From assembly GCA_012727425.1 (NCBI GenBank), contig JAAYHQ010000079.1, forward strand, positions 25,752 to 89,751: a stretch of 64,000 bases of DNA, in the 5' to 3' direction. The position numbers and the translations under genes are program-made. Below are positions 19,600 through 29,121 of this stretch, piece after piece (positions within the stretch are counted from its first letter, which is position 1; the number at the start of each line of letters is the position of its first letter). The DNA comes from Bacillota bacterium (GTDB lineage: Bacteria; Bacillota; UBA4882; UBA10575). A model generated the notes under the pieces. That model had not been told where the DNA came from. It worked only from the letters and a program-made list of their open reading frames with translations, and made no database searches.

Positions 19600-20121
19600 T
19601 CAGGCGAGGAGGAGACCACAAAGGGCGGATAAGAAAATAACTGGAATCGGGTGGAGACGCCATTTAATTAACATGAAGAGGGCACCGAGAAAGATGAGAA
19701 TGGATCTGTAATCGATCAATGCCGCGCTGCCTAGACGCCAAAGGGCAAAGCCAATGAGACCGATGACCGCCGGCTTCACGCCGGTAAAAAAGCCTTTCGC
19801 CCAGGGTAAGTCCGTCAAACCACCGAAAAAACGGGCGATTACGAGAATGATCAAAAAAGAAGGGAGGACCACGCCTAAAGTGGCAAACGTGGACCCCAAA
19901 AGGCCCGCCGTGCGGTAACCGACAAAGGTGGCGGTGTTGACGGCAATCGGACCCGGTGTCATCTCGGCGATGGCAATGACTTCCAGGAATTCTTGCTGTG
20001 TTAACCAGCCGTGTTTATAGATCACGGCGTCCTGAATCAGTGGGAGCATGGCGTAACCGCCACCGAAGGTAAACGCCCCAATCTTGAAAAAGGTGAAAAA
20101 CAGGTCAACCAAGAGTTTCAT
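19600..20121 (-). CDS. chrA: Half-size chromate transporter, ChrA family
   Basis: This 173-aa membrane protein has the ChrA signatures FFKIGAFTFGGGYAMLPLIQ near the start and AIAEMTPGPIAVNTATFVGYRTAG near residue 55. It is a single-domain (short-chain) member; full-length ChrA has two such halves. A paralogue of similar size lies 130 bp upstream on the same strand, and such pairs act together. Substrate could be chromate or another oxyanion; family membership alone does not prove chromate export. Confidence 0.9.
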   Translation of the reverse strand: MKLLVDLFFTFFKIGAFTFGGGYAMLPLIQDAVIYKHGWLTQQEFLEVIAIAEMTPGPIAVNTATFVGYRTAGLLGSTFATLGVVLPSFLIILVIARFFGGLTDLPWAKGFFTGVKPAVIGLIGFALWRLGSAALIDYRSILIFLGALFMLIKWRLHPIPVIFLSALCGLLLA

Positions 20122-20251
20122 GGTGGAGATCGCTCCTTCCGGGATGTTGGTTTCATTCTTCCGGGGACAGCGGCGAGCTGCGCATGACCGGCTTCGACAG
20201 TTTCCGGGCTGATCGGCCCCCGGGCGTTGGATTTATTGTCGGGACATCAGC

Positions 20252-20815
20252 TCAATCTTCCGGTTTTCGCTTGTGTTCCAGGGGACGGGAATAAAGGATT
20301 CCCGCCCCGGCCGCCAGGAGAAGCGCAGGAATGGGCGGAATCTTCAATAAGAGTTGCACCAGGAAGACACCGAGGGCAACCCAAACGGCGAAGGAGTTGG
20401 TCAATACCTTACGGCCTAGATTGTAAATGGCATAGCCGATTAAAGCGACGACCGCCGGCCGGACACCGTAAAATATCCGTTCGGCTACTGGGTAACGGGT
20501 AATCCAGGGCAGAAAAATAGCGATGCTCAAGATGATGAAGAAGGAGGGGAGGACAACCCCCAGGGTCGCGGCCACTGCGCCGCGAACGCCGCTGGTCCAG
20601 TACCCGACAAAGGTGGCGGTGTTGACGGCGATCGGCCCCGGTGTCATCTCGGCAATGGCCAATAACGTGGTGAACTCCTCCGTGTCCAGCCATTGCCGGT
20701 GCTCGATGACCTCTTTTTGGATCAGGGGAACCATGGCGTAACCACCGCCGATGGTAAAGGCACCAATTCTAAAGAAGGTGAAAAACAGGTCAAAAAGCGT
20801 AGTTTGTTTCTTCAT
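20252..20815 (-). CDS. chrA: Half-size chromate transporter, ChrA family (second half)
   Basis: This 187-aa protein carries FFTFFRIGAFTIGGGYAMVPLIQKEVIEHRQWLD and AIAEMTPGPIAVNTATFVGYWTSGVRG, followed by four or five hydrophobic segments. It is about as long as its neighbour and clearly paralogous, as expected for the two halves of an SCHR-type transporter with opposite membrane orientations. No chrB-like or other regulator gene lies beside the pair. Confidence 0.9.
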   Translation of the reverse strand: MKKQTTLFDLFFTFFRIGAFTIGGGYAMVPLIQKEVIEHRQWLDTEEFTTLLAIAEMTPGPIAVNTATFVGYWTSGVRGAVAATLGVVLPSFFIILSIAIFLPWITRYPVAERIFYGVRPAVVALIGYAIYNLGRKVLTNSFAVWVALGVFLVQLLLKIPPIPALLLAAGAGILYSRPLEHKRKPED

Positions 20816-20930
20816 GGTTGTACACCGTCCTCTTCTCAGACGTTCCTGCGTTGAACACGAAAGGGCAAGTCTTATTGCCGGTCCTGTACCGGTACAATAA
20901 GTCGCTCTCTTATGCAGTGGGAAGAAGGCG

Positions 20931-20964
20931 AAAAAAGAACCTGGGGGAAAGCCCAGGTTCTTTT
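20931..20964 (-). terminator. Rho-independent terminator after transketolase (bidirectional shape)
   Basis: On the minus strand AAGAACCTGGG and CCCAGGTTCTT form an 11-bp stem followed by TTTTTT. A shorter T-run exists on the plus side too. Confidence 0.85.
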
Positions 20965-20977
20965 CTTGTACCTTAAT

Positions 20978-22945
20978 TTACCAGCCAAAATGCTCTTTGA
21001 TCCGTGCGGCGACGGCCTCCGGGGTAAAGCCGAAGAGTTTTTGCAAGTCACCCGCCGGGGCGCTGGCGCCAAAACGGTCAATGGAGATCACCAGGCCGGT
21101 GGGGCCGGTCAGTTGAAACCAACCACAACCTACCCCGGCTTCAATCGTCACCCGGGGCAGATCAGTGCCGAGCACGCGATTGATGTAGGATGCTTCCTGG
21201 GCCATAAAGAGTTCGCGACAAGGCATGGAGACCACCCGGGCCTTTTTCCCGGCGGCGGCTAATTTTTCCGCAGCGGCCAGCGCCAGGGCGACTTCGCTGC
21301 CGGTAGCGATGATGACCAGGTCGGCCCCGTCCTCCGGTTCGCTGATGATGTAACCGCCCCGTTTAAACCCGTCCAGATTAGTTCCGGCCAAAGTGGGTAC
21401 ATTTTGCCGGGTCAAGAGTAGGGCGGTCGGACCATCGGTCCGCTGCAAGGCCAGCAACCAGGCCCAGGCCGTTTCATTGGCGTCGGCCGGGCGGATGGTG
21501 CGGAGTCCAGGAATGATCCGTAGCGCTTCGGCATGTTCCACCGGTTGGTGGGTGGGTCCGTCTTCACCCACATAGAAAGAGTCGTGGGTAAAGACAAAAA
21601 TGACCGGCTGTTTCATGAGGGCAGCCAAACGGATTGTCGGTCGCATGTAGTCGGAGAACACAAAGAAGGTTGAACCATAAACCCGGAACCCACCATGGAG
21701 AGCTATTCCATTTATGATGGCGCCCATTCCGTGTTCGCGGACACCAAACCGGAGGTTTCGCCCGCTGTAATCCTCACCGCTGACATCGCCCGCCCCGTTG
21801 AGATAAGTTTTGGTGGACGGAGCCAAGTCGGCCGAGCCACCAACCAGTTCGGGTAGTTTCGCGGCTAAAGCGTTTAGAACTTTACCCCCGGCTTCGCGGG
21901 TGGCAAAAGAAGTCCCCACTTCAAACTTGGGCAGATGGGATTCTAGATCGGCGGGGAGTTCCTGCCGCATAATCCGGTCCCACTCCGCCTTTAATTCGGG
22001 GTGCGCGGCGGCCCAGGCCGCAAAGCGGTTCTCCCATTCCTGACGTTGTTTGGTCCAGACGGTCTGTTTTTCTTGGAAGAAACGCTGTACTTCCGGGGGA
22101 ATATAAAATTCTTCTTCCGGCAGCCCCAGGTTCTTTTTGAGAGCGACCACGTTTTCTTTCCCCAAGGGTGCACCGTGGACCTTGGGATCACCCGCGAGGG
22201 GGCTACCGTAACCAATTTCAGTTTTGGCCATGATTAAGCTTGGGCGGTCCAGATCGGCTTTGGCTTCGGCAATGGCCTTGCGGATCTGGTCCGGATCGTG
22301 ACCATTAATGCGCAAAACCTGCCAACCGTAAGCTTCAAACCGTTTGGCTACATCTTCACGGAAGGCCAGGTCAGTCGAGCCCTCAATTGTGATCGCATTG
22401 TCATCATAAAAAACGATTAGTTTGCCCAGTTTCAGGTCGCCCGCCAGGGAGCAGGCTTCGGCTGCCACTCCTTCCATCAAACAGCCGTCGCCGGCGATCA
22501 CGTAGGTATAATGGTCGATGATCTCATGTCCGGGCCGGTTGAAACGGGCGGCTAACATTCTTTCGGCCAAAGCCATTCCTACAGCGTTGGCGAGGCCTTG
22601 CCCCAAGGGTCCGGTGGTGGTTTCGATGCCGGGAACTTCCCAGAATTCGGGATGACCAGCGGTTTTGGAGTTTAATTGACGGAAACGTTTCAGTTCTTCC
22701 ATCGGCAGGGGGTAGCCGGTCAAATGTAACAAGCTATAGAGGAGGGCGGAACCATGTCCGGCGGAGAGAACAAAACGGTCACGGTCCGCCCACTCGGGTT
22801 TGGTCGGATCATGCTTTAAGGCTTCGGTATAGAGAACAGCGGCCAGATCCGCCGTACCCAGGGGCATGCCGGGGTGGCCGGAATTAGCTTTTTCAACCAT
22901 ATCAGCGGCTAAACCTCGAATCGTATTGGCAATTGTGGTAATCAT
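20978..22945 (-). CDS. tkt: Transketolase
   Basis: This 655-aa thiamine-diphosphate enzyme moves two-carbon units between sugar phosphates. The N-terminal domain shows [61 protein letters not shown] and the TPP motif [16 protein letters not shown]. The middle domain has [20 protein letters not shown] and [23 protein letters not shown]-terminal transketolase domain completes it. It is transcribed alone, between chrA and the pseudouridine synthase gene. Confidence 0.97.
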   Translation of the reverse strand: MITTIANTIRGLAADMVEKANSGHPGMPLGTADLAAVLYTEALKHDPTKPEWADRDRFVLSAGHGSALLYSLLHLTGYPLPMEELKRFRQLNSKTAGHPEFWEVPGIETTTGPLGQGLANAVGMALAERMLAARFNRPGHEIIDHYTYVIAGDGCLMEGVAAEACSLAGDLKLGKLIVFYDDNAITIEGSTDLAFREDVAKRFEAYGWQVLRINGHDPDQIRKAIAEAKADLDRPSLIMAKTEIGYGSPLAGDPKVHGAPLGKENVVALKKNLGLPEEEFYIPPEVQRFFQEKQTVWTKQRQEWENRFAAWAAAHPELKAEWDRIMRQELPADLESHLPKFEVGTSFATREAGGKVLNALAAKLPELVGGSADLAPSTKTYLNGAGDVSGEDYSGRNLRFGVREHGMGAIINGIALHGGFRVYGSTFFVFSDYMRPTIRLAALMKQPVIFVFTHDSFYVGEDGPTHQPVEHAEALRIIPGLRTIRPADANETAWAWLLALQRTDGPTALLLTRQNVPTLAGTNLDGFKRGGYIISEPEDGADLVIIATGSEVALALAAAEKLAAAGKKARVVSMPCRELFMAQEASYINRVLGTDLPRVTIEAGVGCGWFQLTGPTGLVISIDRFGASAPAGDLQKLFGFTPEAVAARIKEHFGW

Positions 22946-23059
22946 GGCGTAAACTCCTTTCCTGTTTTTTTGAGTAAGAACCCAAAATTATTATTTCTTC
23001 TTTATACAGTAGCAATCCTGTCAAAAGTGATGTTACGATATGAAAAAAGAAATTGGCCA

Positions 23060-23971
23060 TCAATTTTCAAACCCGAAAAGCCCAAGTTGAGGCAGTAATA
23101 CTTCGAGATCCGGCGGCAACGGAGCGCGGAACTTGATCCGCCGTTGGTGACGGGGATGAATGAAACTAAGGATGAACGCGTGGAGCGCCGGACGGGGAAA
23201 TTCCGGGTCGGGCTGTCCGTAGAGGAAATCGCCCCATAGAGGGGCCCCCAGATGCGCAAAGTGAACCCGGATCTGATGGGTGCGCCCTGTGATGAGCTTG
23301 ACCAGGTGAAGCGCGGCTCGGTCCGAGCGCTGAAGCGTCCGGAAACGCGTCCGGGCGGGTTGGCCGTCCGGCGCGATGAACCGTTTGACTCCCGTGGCGC
23401 TTTTTTTGATGGGGGCGGCGATCAGGCCGTGGGAAAGCGGGGGAACCCCGTCGGTGACCGCCAGGTACAACCGGTTGATTGTTCCGTTCTGCAACTGCAA
23501 AGAAAGTTGTTGCTGGGACCAGGGACTTTTTGCGATCAAAAGTAAACCGGAGGTTTGTTGGTCCAAACGGTGCACCGGATGGAAAGCAGCAGCAGACCCC
23601 GTTTTCTGCCAGTGGTAAGTTAAGGCATTGGCCAAAGTTCCGGAACGGTGAAAACGGACGGGATGGACCAGCATTCCGGCGGGTTTATTCACCACGATCA
23701 GATCGGGATCTTCATAAATAATCTCCACGTCAATCTTTTCCGGGTTGATCTTCTGGGGACTCGGAGGCGGAAACCGGACGAGAAGCTCTTCGCCTCCCCG
23801 CAGGCGGGTTTTCGCGTAGACGGGAACACCATTTAAAATGATCCCGTTCCATTTTTTCAGGGCAATAATTTGCCGGCGGGAGAAGGAAAACTCCTGACGG
23901 AGTACGGATTCGATGGTCCGGCCCCGCCACGCGCGGCGGATGTTGATCCGGAGGGGAGGTGGTTGGGACAT
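23060..23971 (-). CDS. RluA/RluD family RNA pseudouridine synthase
   Basis: From ATG 23971 this is 303 aa. AGGAGGTCGCTC lies immediately upstream, so the track's longer start (24112) is rejected. An S4-like N-terminus (ESVLRQEFSFSRRQIIALKKWNGIILNG) precedes the catalytic domain with the aspartate motif HPVHRLDQQTSGLLLIAKS, DPDLIVVNKPAGMLVHP and LITGRTHQIRVHFAHLG. The family isomerises uridine in rRNA or tRNA; which site cannot be told from sequence. Confidence 0.92.
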   Translation of the reverse strand: MSQPPPLRINIRRAWRGRTIESVLRQEFSFSRRQIIALKKWNGIILNGVPVYAKTRLRGGEELLVRFPPPSPQKINPEKIDVEIIYEDPDLIVVNKPAGMLVHPVRFHRSGTLANALTYHWQKTGSAAAFHPVHRLDQQTSGLLLIAKSPWSQQQLSLQLQNGTINRLYLAVTDGVPPLSHGLIAAPIKKSATGVKRFIAPDGQPARTRFRTLQRSDRAALHLVKLITGRTHQIRVHFAHLGAPLWGDFLYGQPDPEFPRPALHAFILSFIHPRHQRRIKFRAPLPPDLEVLLPQLGLFGFEN

Positions 23972-24171
23972 GAGCGACCTCCTAAAATGCGTAATCGTTT
24001 CTATTATAACACAGTCACAGGCGCTTGTTACTTGTACCTTCTGCCCGGGGACAAATAGTTTGCCCGCCGAATATGCTAAATTGAAAACGGTTGAAGATAC
24101 TGTAATCATCATGGGAAGGTAGAAGAAAGCTTTGTGGTCAAGATTTTGTTTCGCAGTAAGGAGGGAGAAGT

Positions 24172-24843
24172 ATGTATGTCAAGGACGGAATAGAAGGAGA
24201 AGGCCACCATCCTCCTCTGGTGCCGCCTTTTTGTCCCCACGGACAATTATACACGGTGGTTGCCGGTGATACGCTGTTTTTTATTGCACAGCGCTTTGGT
24301 GTAACCTTAGAAGCACTCCTGGCCGCTAACCCGCAAATCACCAACCCGGATGTGATCTTTCCGGGACAAGTGATCTGTTTACCGCCGGTACCGCCGCCGT
24401 CCCCGGCATGCCCGACCGGTCTGACTTATCTGGTGACCCTCGGGGACACGCTCTTCAGCATTGCCCAGAGGCTGGGGGTTACCGTCGAGGCGCTTTTGGC
24501 CCTCAACCCACAGATCTCCGACCCCAACCGGCTCCAAGCCGGGGAAATGCTCTGTGTACCGTTGCCCATGGTACAGCCTTGCCCGCCGCCACCGCCAGCG
24601 CCTTGTCCACCGCGGGAAGAGGAGCGGTTCCACCCGGCACCGGAAAAGCCTGTGGATCCGATTCCCTGCCCGCCGCGGGTGCAAGAACGCTATCCCAGTG
24701 TAGCCGGGGTACCAATGCCGGAGCCCTATTACCTGGGGTCCTTTGTTTACGCCAGTCCCCAGGTGCCGTGGGCGGAGTGTCCCTACCGTACGCGTCGTAC
24801 GCGCCGGCGCCGACGGCTCTGCCGGGGAAGAAGGTTATTCTAA
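24172..24843 (+). CDS. Double LysM protein with Pro/Cys-rich linker and Arg-rich tail
   Basis: This 223-aa protein has two LysM repeats, LYTVVAGDTLFFIAQRFGVTLEALLAANPQI (about 23-70) and TYLVTLGDTLFSIAQRLGVTVEALLALNPQI (about 82-128), each ending in a Cys-Leu/Val-Pro motif. A linker follows with repeats of CPPR-xxxER(F/Y) and CPPPPPAPCPP. It ends in a very basic RTRRTRRRRRLCRGRR. There is no signal peptide. Short LysM proteins without export signals in spore-formers are often spore-coat or inner-envelope proteins; that role is inferred here. A bidirectional hairpin follows. Confidence 0.85.
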   Translation: MYVKDGIEGEGHHPPLVPPFCPHGQLYTVVAGDTLFFIAQRFGVTLEALLAANPQITNPDVIFPGQVICLPPVPPPSPACPTGLTYLVTLGDTLFSIAQRLGVTVEALLALNPQISDPNRLQAGEMLCVPLPMVQPCPPPPPAPCPPREEERFHPAPEKPVDPIPCPPRVQERYPSVAGVPMPEPYYLGSFVYASPQVPWAECPYRTRRTRRRRRLCRGRRLF

Positions 24844-24872
24844 AGAAAGGAGGCAAAGCCTCCTTTCTCTGG
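24844..24872 (-). terminator. Hairpin terminator shared by the LysM gene and the GH3 gene
   Basis: AGAAAGGAGGC AAA GCCTCCTTTCT is an 11-bp perfect stem between two convergent genes. On the minus strand TTTAG follows the stem; on the plus strand CTGGG follows. Confidence 0.6.
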
Positions 24873-24915
24873 GCTCTCTCCATAAGAGCCGGTTATTACG
24901 CTTTTCAACTTGTGC

Positions 24916-27111
24916 TTAAGGGGCTAACGGTTGGCCGGGCCCGGACAGGACCAACGTCGCTTCTAAAACCTCGGTTCCGGTTAAAGCGCGGCTGCGGGGA
25001 TCCGGTTGCCGTCCCCCGACGTATAAGCGGATCGTACCGGGTTCCAACCGGAAGGTGCCGGTCTCATCAACCACCGCCAGTTGCCGGGGGTGGAGGATGA
25101 ACGCGACGGTCTGTTTTTCACCGGGAGCCAGGGACAAGCGTTTAAAGCCCTGCAGCTCGTAGTTGGGGGTGACCACCTTGGCGTCAAGGTGTTTCAGATA
25201 AAGCTGGGCCACTTCATCGCCGGCAACGGGTCCGGTATTTTCCACCTCCACGGTGATTTTGATCTCTTGGTCCTGACCGATGGCAAACGCGGTCTTGTCA
25301 AGCGTCAGGTTACGGTAGGTAAAGGTTGTATAACTAAGGCCATAGCCAAAGGGGTATAAGGGTTCTTCCTGCATATAGCGGTAGGTGCGACCCTGCATGC
25401 TATAATCGGTAAAGGGCGGGAGTTGGTCAAGGGACTTGACAAAAGTCACCGGTAACCGGCCACCCGGATTATAGTCGCCAAAGATCACTTCGGCGAGGGC
25501 GGTGCCGCCTTCCTCCCCGGGATACCATGCCTCAATGATGGCCGGGATATTCTCCTGGGCCCAGTTAATGGCGACCGGACTGCCGTTGAAGAGAACTAAA
25601 ACAATGGGTTTGCCCAGTGTGGACACGGCTTTGAGCAGTTCTTCCTGCATGCCCGGCAACTCCAGGCGGTTCCGGTCGCCGCCGCCGTCGGAGTTGGCGA
25701 CTTCCCCTTCTTCACCCTCCAGTTTCGGGGATAGACCCAGGCAGAGGATGGCCACATCCGCCCGCTCGGCGGCGGCCAAGGCCTCGGCAAACCCGCTGGT
25801 GGGCGCTTCACCCCAAAAACCAGGTTCCGTGGTTACCAGGTCACAACCGGGGGCATAGATCACCTGTACTTCCGGACCGACGTGGGCCCGGATCCCGGCG
25901 AGGGGCGTAACATACTGGGCCGGAACACCAAAGTAATTTCCGAGGAGAACATCTTTGGAATCGGCATTTGGCCCGATGACCGCGATCTTTTTGATTTTTT
26001 TCCGGTCCAACGGGAGCAAATTGTTTTCATTTTTCAACAAGACCATTGATTCGCGGGCCGCTTGTAAAGCCAACTGGCGGTGTTCCGGACAAGCATTGAC
26101 TTCATAAGGGATATTCGTATAGGGGACAAGCTCCGGTGGATCGAACATGCCCAGTTTAAACCGGGTCTTAAAGAGCCGCCGTACCGCCTGGTCAATTGTT
26201 TCTTCGGTAATTAATCCCCGTTCGACGGCTTTTTGCAGCGCCGTAAAAACCCGTCCGCAATTGAGATCGCAACCGTTGTTCACCGCCAGGGCCGCTGATT
26301 CTTCCGGCGAGGAGGTGCATTTGTGGTGTTCATGAATGTCCTGAATGGCCCCGCAGTCGGAGACCACATGCCCGGTAAAGCCCCATTCTTCCCTGAGGAT
26401 CTTCTGCAGGAGCGTTGGCGAGGCACAAGCGGGTTCACCGTTGACCCGGTTATAGGCGCCCATGACCGCTTCGACTTTTGCCTCGACGACGGCGTCACGG
26501 AAGGCGGGCAGATAAGTCTCCCGGAGGTCTTTGGGTCCAACCACGGCGTTAAACTCGTGGCGCAGGGTCTCCGGTCCACTGTGAACCGCAAAGTGTTTGG
26601 CGCAGGCCGCGACCTTCAAATACTTGGGGTGATCGCCCTGTAGACCGCGGATGAAGGCGACGCCCAGGCGACCGGTGAGATATGGATCCTCACCGTAGGT
26701 CTCCTGTCCCCGTCCCCACCGCGGATCCCGGAAGATGTTGATGTTTGGAGACCAGAAGGTTAATCCCTTATAAATCCCCCGGTCGCCTTGTCGGGCAAAC
26801 TCATGGTGTTTGGCCCGGGCCTCATCGGCGATGACGGAGGCCACTTTGTACAGTAAATCCTGGTTGAATGAGGCGGCCATGCCGATGGCTTGTGGAAAGA
26901 CAGTCGCCACCCCGGCGCGGGCGACCCCGTGCAAGCATTCGTTCCACCAATTATACTCCGGTATACCCACACTGCTCAGGGCGGAGGAAAAGTAAAGCAT
27001 CTGGCTGATCTTTTCTTCCAGGGTCAACCGGGAGAGGAGATCGTCCACGCGTTCGTCCAAGGTCCGGTTAGGGTCTTTGTAAATGGGCAACGATGCATCT
27101 TTTTTTGCCAT
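24916..27111 (-). CDS. Glycoside hydrolase family 3 beta-glycosidase (beta-xylosidase/beta-glucosidase type)
   Basis: This 731-aa enzyme has the full GH3 layout. A TIM-barrel domain contains NWWNECLHGVARAG, SPNINIFRDPRWGRGQETYGEDP and the nucleophile in TGHVVSDCGAI. An alpha/beta sandwich contains LLKNENNLLPLD, IAVIGPNA and EGEEGEVANSDGGGDRNRLELPG. A C-terminal Fn3-like domain follows (DEVAQLYLKHLDAK, ELQGFKRL). The NWWNE-LHGVAR region is typical of xylosidase-like members. No signal peptide is present, so it should act on short oligosaccharides inside the cell after import by the adjacent ABC transporter. GGAGG precedes the ATG. Confidence 0.93.
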   Translation of the reverse strand: MAKKDASLPIYKDPNRTLDERVDDLLSRLTLEEKISQMLYFSSALSSVGIPEYNWWNECLHGVARAGVATVFPQAIGMAASFNQDLLYKVASVIADEARAKHHEFARQGDRGIYKGLTFWSPNINIFRDPRWGRGQETYGEDPYLTGRLGVAFIRGLQGDHPKYLKVAACAKHFAVHSGPETLRHEFNAVVGPKDLRETYLPAFRDAVVEAKVEAVMGAYNRVNGEPACASPTLLQKILREEWGFTGHVVSDCGAIQDIHEHHKCTSSPEESAALAVNNGCDLNCGRVFTALQKAVERGLITEETIDQAVRRLFKTRFKLGMFDPPELVPYTNIPYEVNACPEHRQLALQAARESMVLLKNENNLLPLDRKKIKKIAVIGPNADSKDVLLGNYFGVPAQYVTPLAGIRAHVGPEVQVIYAPGCDLVTTEPGFWGEAPTSGFAEALAAAERADVAILCLGLSPKLEGEEGEVANSDGGGDRNRLELPGMQEELLKAVSTLGKPIVLVLFNGSPVAINWAQENIPAIIEAWYPGEEGGTALAEVIFGDYNPGGRLPVTFVKSLDQLPPFTDYSMQGRTYRYMQEEPLYPFGYGLSYTTFTYRNLTLDKTAFAIGQDQEIKITVEVENTGPVAGDEVAQLYLKHLDAKVVTPNYELQGFKRLSLAPGEKQTVAFILHPRQLAVVDETGTFRLEPGTIRLYVGGRQPDPRSRALTGTEVLEATLVLSGPGQPLAP

Positions 27112-27136
27112 GGAAAAGCCTCCTTGTCGTACAAGA

Positions 27137-28015
27137 TTACCCCTTCAGTGCGCCCGCCAGGGTGCCCTGGATAATCCACCGGTGACCGATGATATACAAG
27201 ATGACGGTGGGGGCGGCGGCAATAATGGTGGCCGCAGCATAACGGGGCATGTGGTCCACACCGTATTGGTTCATAAACGATGCGATCCGTAACTGCATCG
27301 TGTAGTTCTTGGCACTGTTGATCATGATTAAGCTCAGCAAGTAATCGCTCCAGGCCCCCATAAACACAAGCAGGGTGGCCAGGACGGTGGCTGGTTTGGC
27401 GAGGGGTAACATAATCCGGAAAAAGATGTTGGCATGGCCGGCACCGTCAATCCGGGCCGCTTCGGCCAGTTCATTCGGTAAGCCGGTGAAAAAGGAGCGG
27501 TAGATGATGGTCCAAAACGGGATCCCAAAGGCGGTCATCGGCAAAAACAGCCCGGGAAGGGTGTCGGTGATATTCAATAGTCCGCATAATTGATAAAGCG
27601 GAATTAAAACCATCTGGACCGGGACAAAATAACCGGCGAGAACGAAGTAAAAGAGTACCTCCGTCACTTTAGTGCGGTACCGGGCAAAGATGTACCCGGC
27701 CATGGCTGCGGTCGGTACGGTACAGGCAATGGCGCCCAAACAAACGTAAAAGGTGTTTAAAAGCCCTTCTCCAATCCGGATGGCCCGCCAGGCCTCGATA
27801 AAGTTAATCCAGCGAATTTCCGTCGGCCAACCCCAAGGATTGTAGTTGTACTCGAGGCGGGTCTTGAAGACGAATAAGAAAGGGAGGACCAACGGCAAAA
27901 TTACGGCCAAAGCCAGTAAAATCAGGATTGCGGTGACTACGATCTCCGTTAATTTGGACCGGACCGGATAGGCTCTTCCCAGCGGAACGGAGATAGTCGG
28001 TTGATTTCTCATCAC
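27137..28015 (-). CDS. Carbohydrate ABC transporter permease, MalG type
   Basis: This 292-aa inner-membrane protein has six hydrophobic segments and the ATPase-docking EAA loop NELAEAARIDGAGHANIFFRIMLPLAKPA near residue 195. It overlaps the upstream permease gene by 4 nt and is followed 25 bp later by the GH3 gene. With its partner it should form the channel of a CUT1-type oligosaccharide importer. No ATPase gene is in the island, so a shared MsmK/UgpC-type ATPase encoded elsewhere is expected. Confidence 0.94.
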   Translation of the reverse strand: MMRNQPTISVPLGRAYPVRSKLTEIVVTAILILLALAVILPLVLPFLFVFKTRLEYNYNPWGWPTEIRWINFIEAWRAIRIGEGLLNTFYVCLGAIACTVPTAAMAGYIFARYRTKVTEVLFYFVLAGYFVPVQMVLIPLYQLCGLLNITDTLPGLFLPMTAFGIPFWTIIYRSFFTGLPNELAEAARIDGAGHANIFFRIMLPLAKPATVLATLLVFMGAWSDYLLSLIMINSAKNYTMQLRIASFMNQYGVDHMPRYAAATIIAAAPTVILYIIGHRWIIQGTLAGALKG

Positions 28016-28950
28016 AGATCACTTTCCTTTCTCTGTAAGGAAAATTGGATGATGGTGAAGAACAGAGAGAGCAGGAAGATGACCACCCCGACGGCGGCGG
28101 CCCGACCATATTGCCAGTTGACAAAGCCGCTTTTATAGAGCACAATCCCCAGGGTGGACGTGGCGTAACCCGGTCCGCCGGTTGTCATCAGCCAAGGCAG
28201 GTCAAAGATTTTCATACTACCGACGATGCATAAGATAGAGACAATCCGGATGGCATAGGAGGTCATCGGGATCACGATATACCGGGCGTATTGCCATGGT
28301 GTGGCCCCGTCCAGTTGGGCGCTTTCCCGAATATCCTTAGGAATCTGTTCAATGTTCGCCATCAAATAGATCACGTAAAATCCGCAATAGGCCCAAGTGG
28401 CAACGGCAAAGATTGACCAGAAGGCCAGTTTCGGATCGCCTAAAAAGTCAATCCGCGCCAGCCACTGCCAGTTAAACTTGTTGGCCAGCGAAGGAATGAC
28501 CCCATGGCGGGGAGCAAAGACGAAACGACCGAGCATGGCGGTGATCGCCGAGGGCAGCACGTTTGCCAAGTAATAGATGACCCTTAGCGGTTTGGTGATG
28601 CGGTTTTTAAAGACCGATAAGCTGAAGGCGATGAAAAAGGAGAAGGGAATTTGGATCACGACACTCCAAAAAGCCCACCGGAGGACGTTTTTTAAACCCA
28701 TCAGAAACTCTTCGTTCTGAAAGAGCCGGACGTAATTCTGGAAACCAACAAAGACGGTCGGGCCCAGACCGGTCGAACGCGTCATGGAGAGGCGAAAGGT
28801 TTCTTCGATCGGATAATACATAAAAACGACCAGGAACAAGACGGCCGGGGTGAGGAGGAGTGTTTTGAAGATCAGCTCATTCCAGTCCCGCTTCTTCTTG
28901 CTCCTGTTTTTGCCAGGCATTATCGCAAAAGTTTTGGCGTTTTTGTGCAC
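28012..28950 (-). CDS. Carbohydrate ABC transporter permease, MalF type
   Basis: This protein of about 312 aa has six membrane segments and an EAA-type loop IPKDIRESAQLDGATPWQYARYIVIPMTS near residue 220. The start is chosen at GTG 28950 because GGAGGTG lies 8 nt upstream; ATG 28920 is a shorter alternative and the track start 28995 lacks a site. It has a basic N-terminal stretch (KNRSKKKRDW) before the first membrane segment. It pairs with the MalG-type gene downstream. Confidence 0.93.
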   Translation of the reverse strand: MHKNAKTFAIMPGKNRSKKKRDWNELIFKTLLLTPAVLFLVVFMYYPIEETFRLSMTRSTGLGPTVFVGFQNYVRLFQNEEFLMGLKNVLRWAFWSVVIQIPFSFFIAFSLSVFKNRITKPLRVIYYLANVLPSAITAMLGRFVFAPRHGVIPSLANKFNWQWLARIDFLGDPKLAFWSIFAVATWAYCGFYVIYLMANIEQIPKDIRESAQLDGATPWQYARYIVIPMTSYAIRIVSILCIVGSMKIFDLPWLMTTGGPGYATSTLGIVLYKSGFVNWQYGRAAAVGVVIFLLSLFFTIIQFSLQRKESDL

Positions 28951-29067
28951 CAAAAACACCTCCAAATCAAGATAAATTCGATTTAAGCTGGACAAAGTTG
29001 ACCAGGGCCGAACCTGGACCCACGCACATCAGACGTCACGGGAAAGATGAAAGTGGAGTTCGGCAAA

Positions 29068-29107
29068 GACAAGCGGGGGCGGAAGACCCTTCGCACCCCC
29101 GCTTGTC
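29068..29107 (-). terminator. Strong intercistronic hairpin between the binding protein and permease genes
   Basis: GACAAGCGGGGG and CCCCCGCTTGTC form a 12-bp perfect stem. Only TTTG follows on the minus strand, so it is likely partial termination or mRNA protection, which would keep binding protein above permease levels. Confidence 0.6.
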
Positions 29108-29121
29108 TTACTTTTCCGGTC

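Noticed and set aside
22960-23045. TTGACA...TATAAA on the minus strand before tkt as a promoter
   Set aside because: The two hexamers are only about 12 bp apart, too close for sigma-A; another spacing gives poor hexamers.
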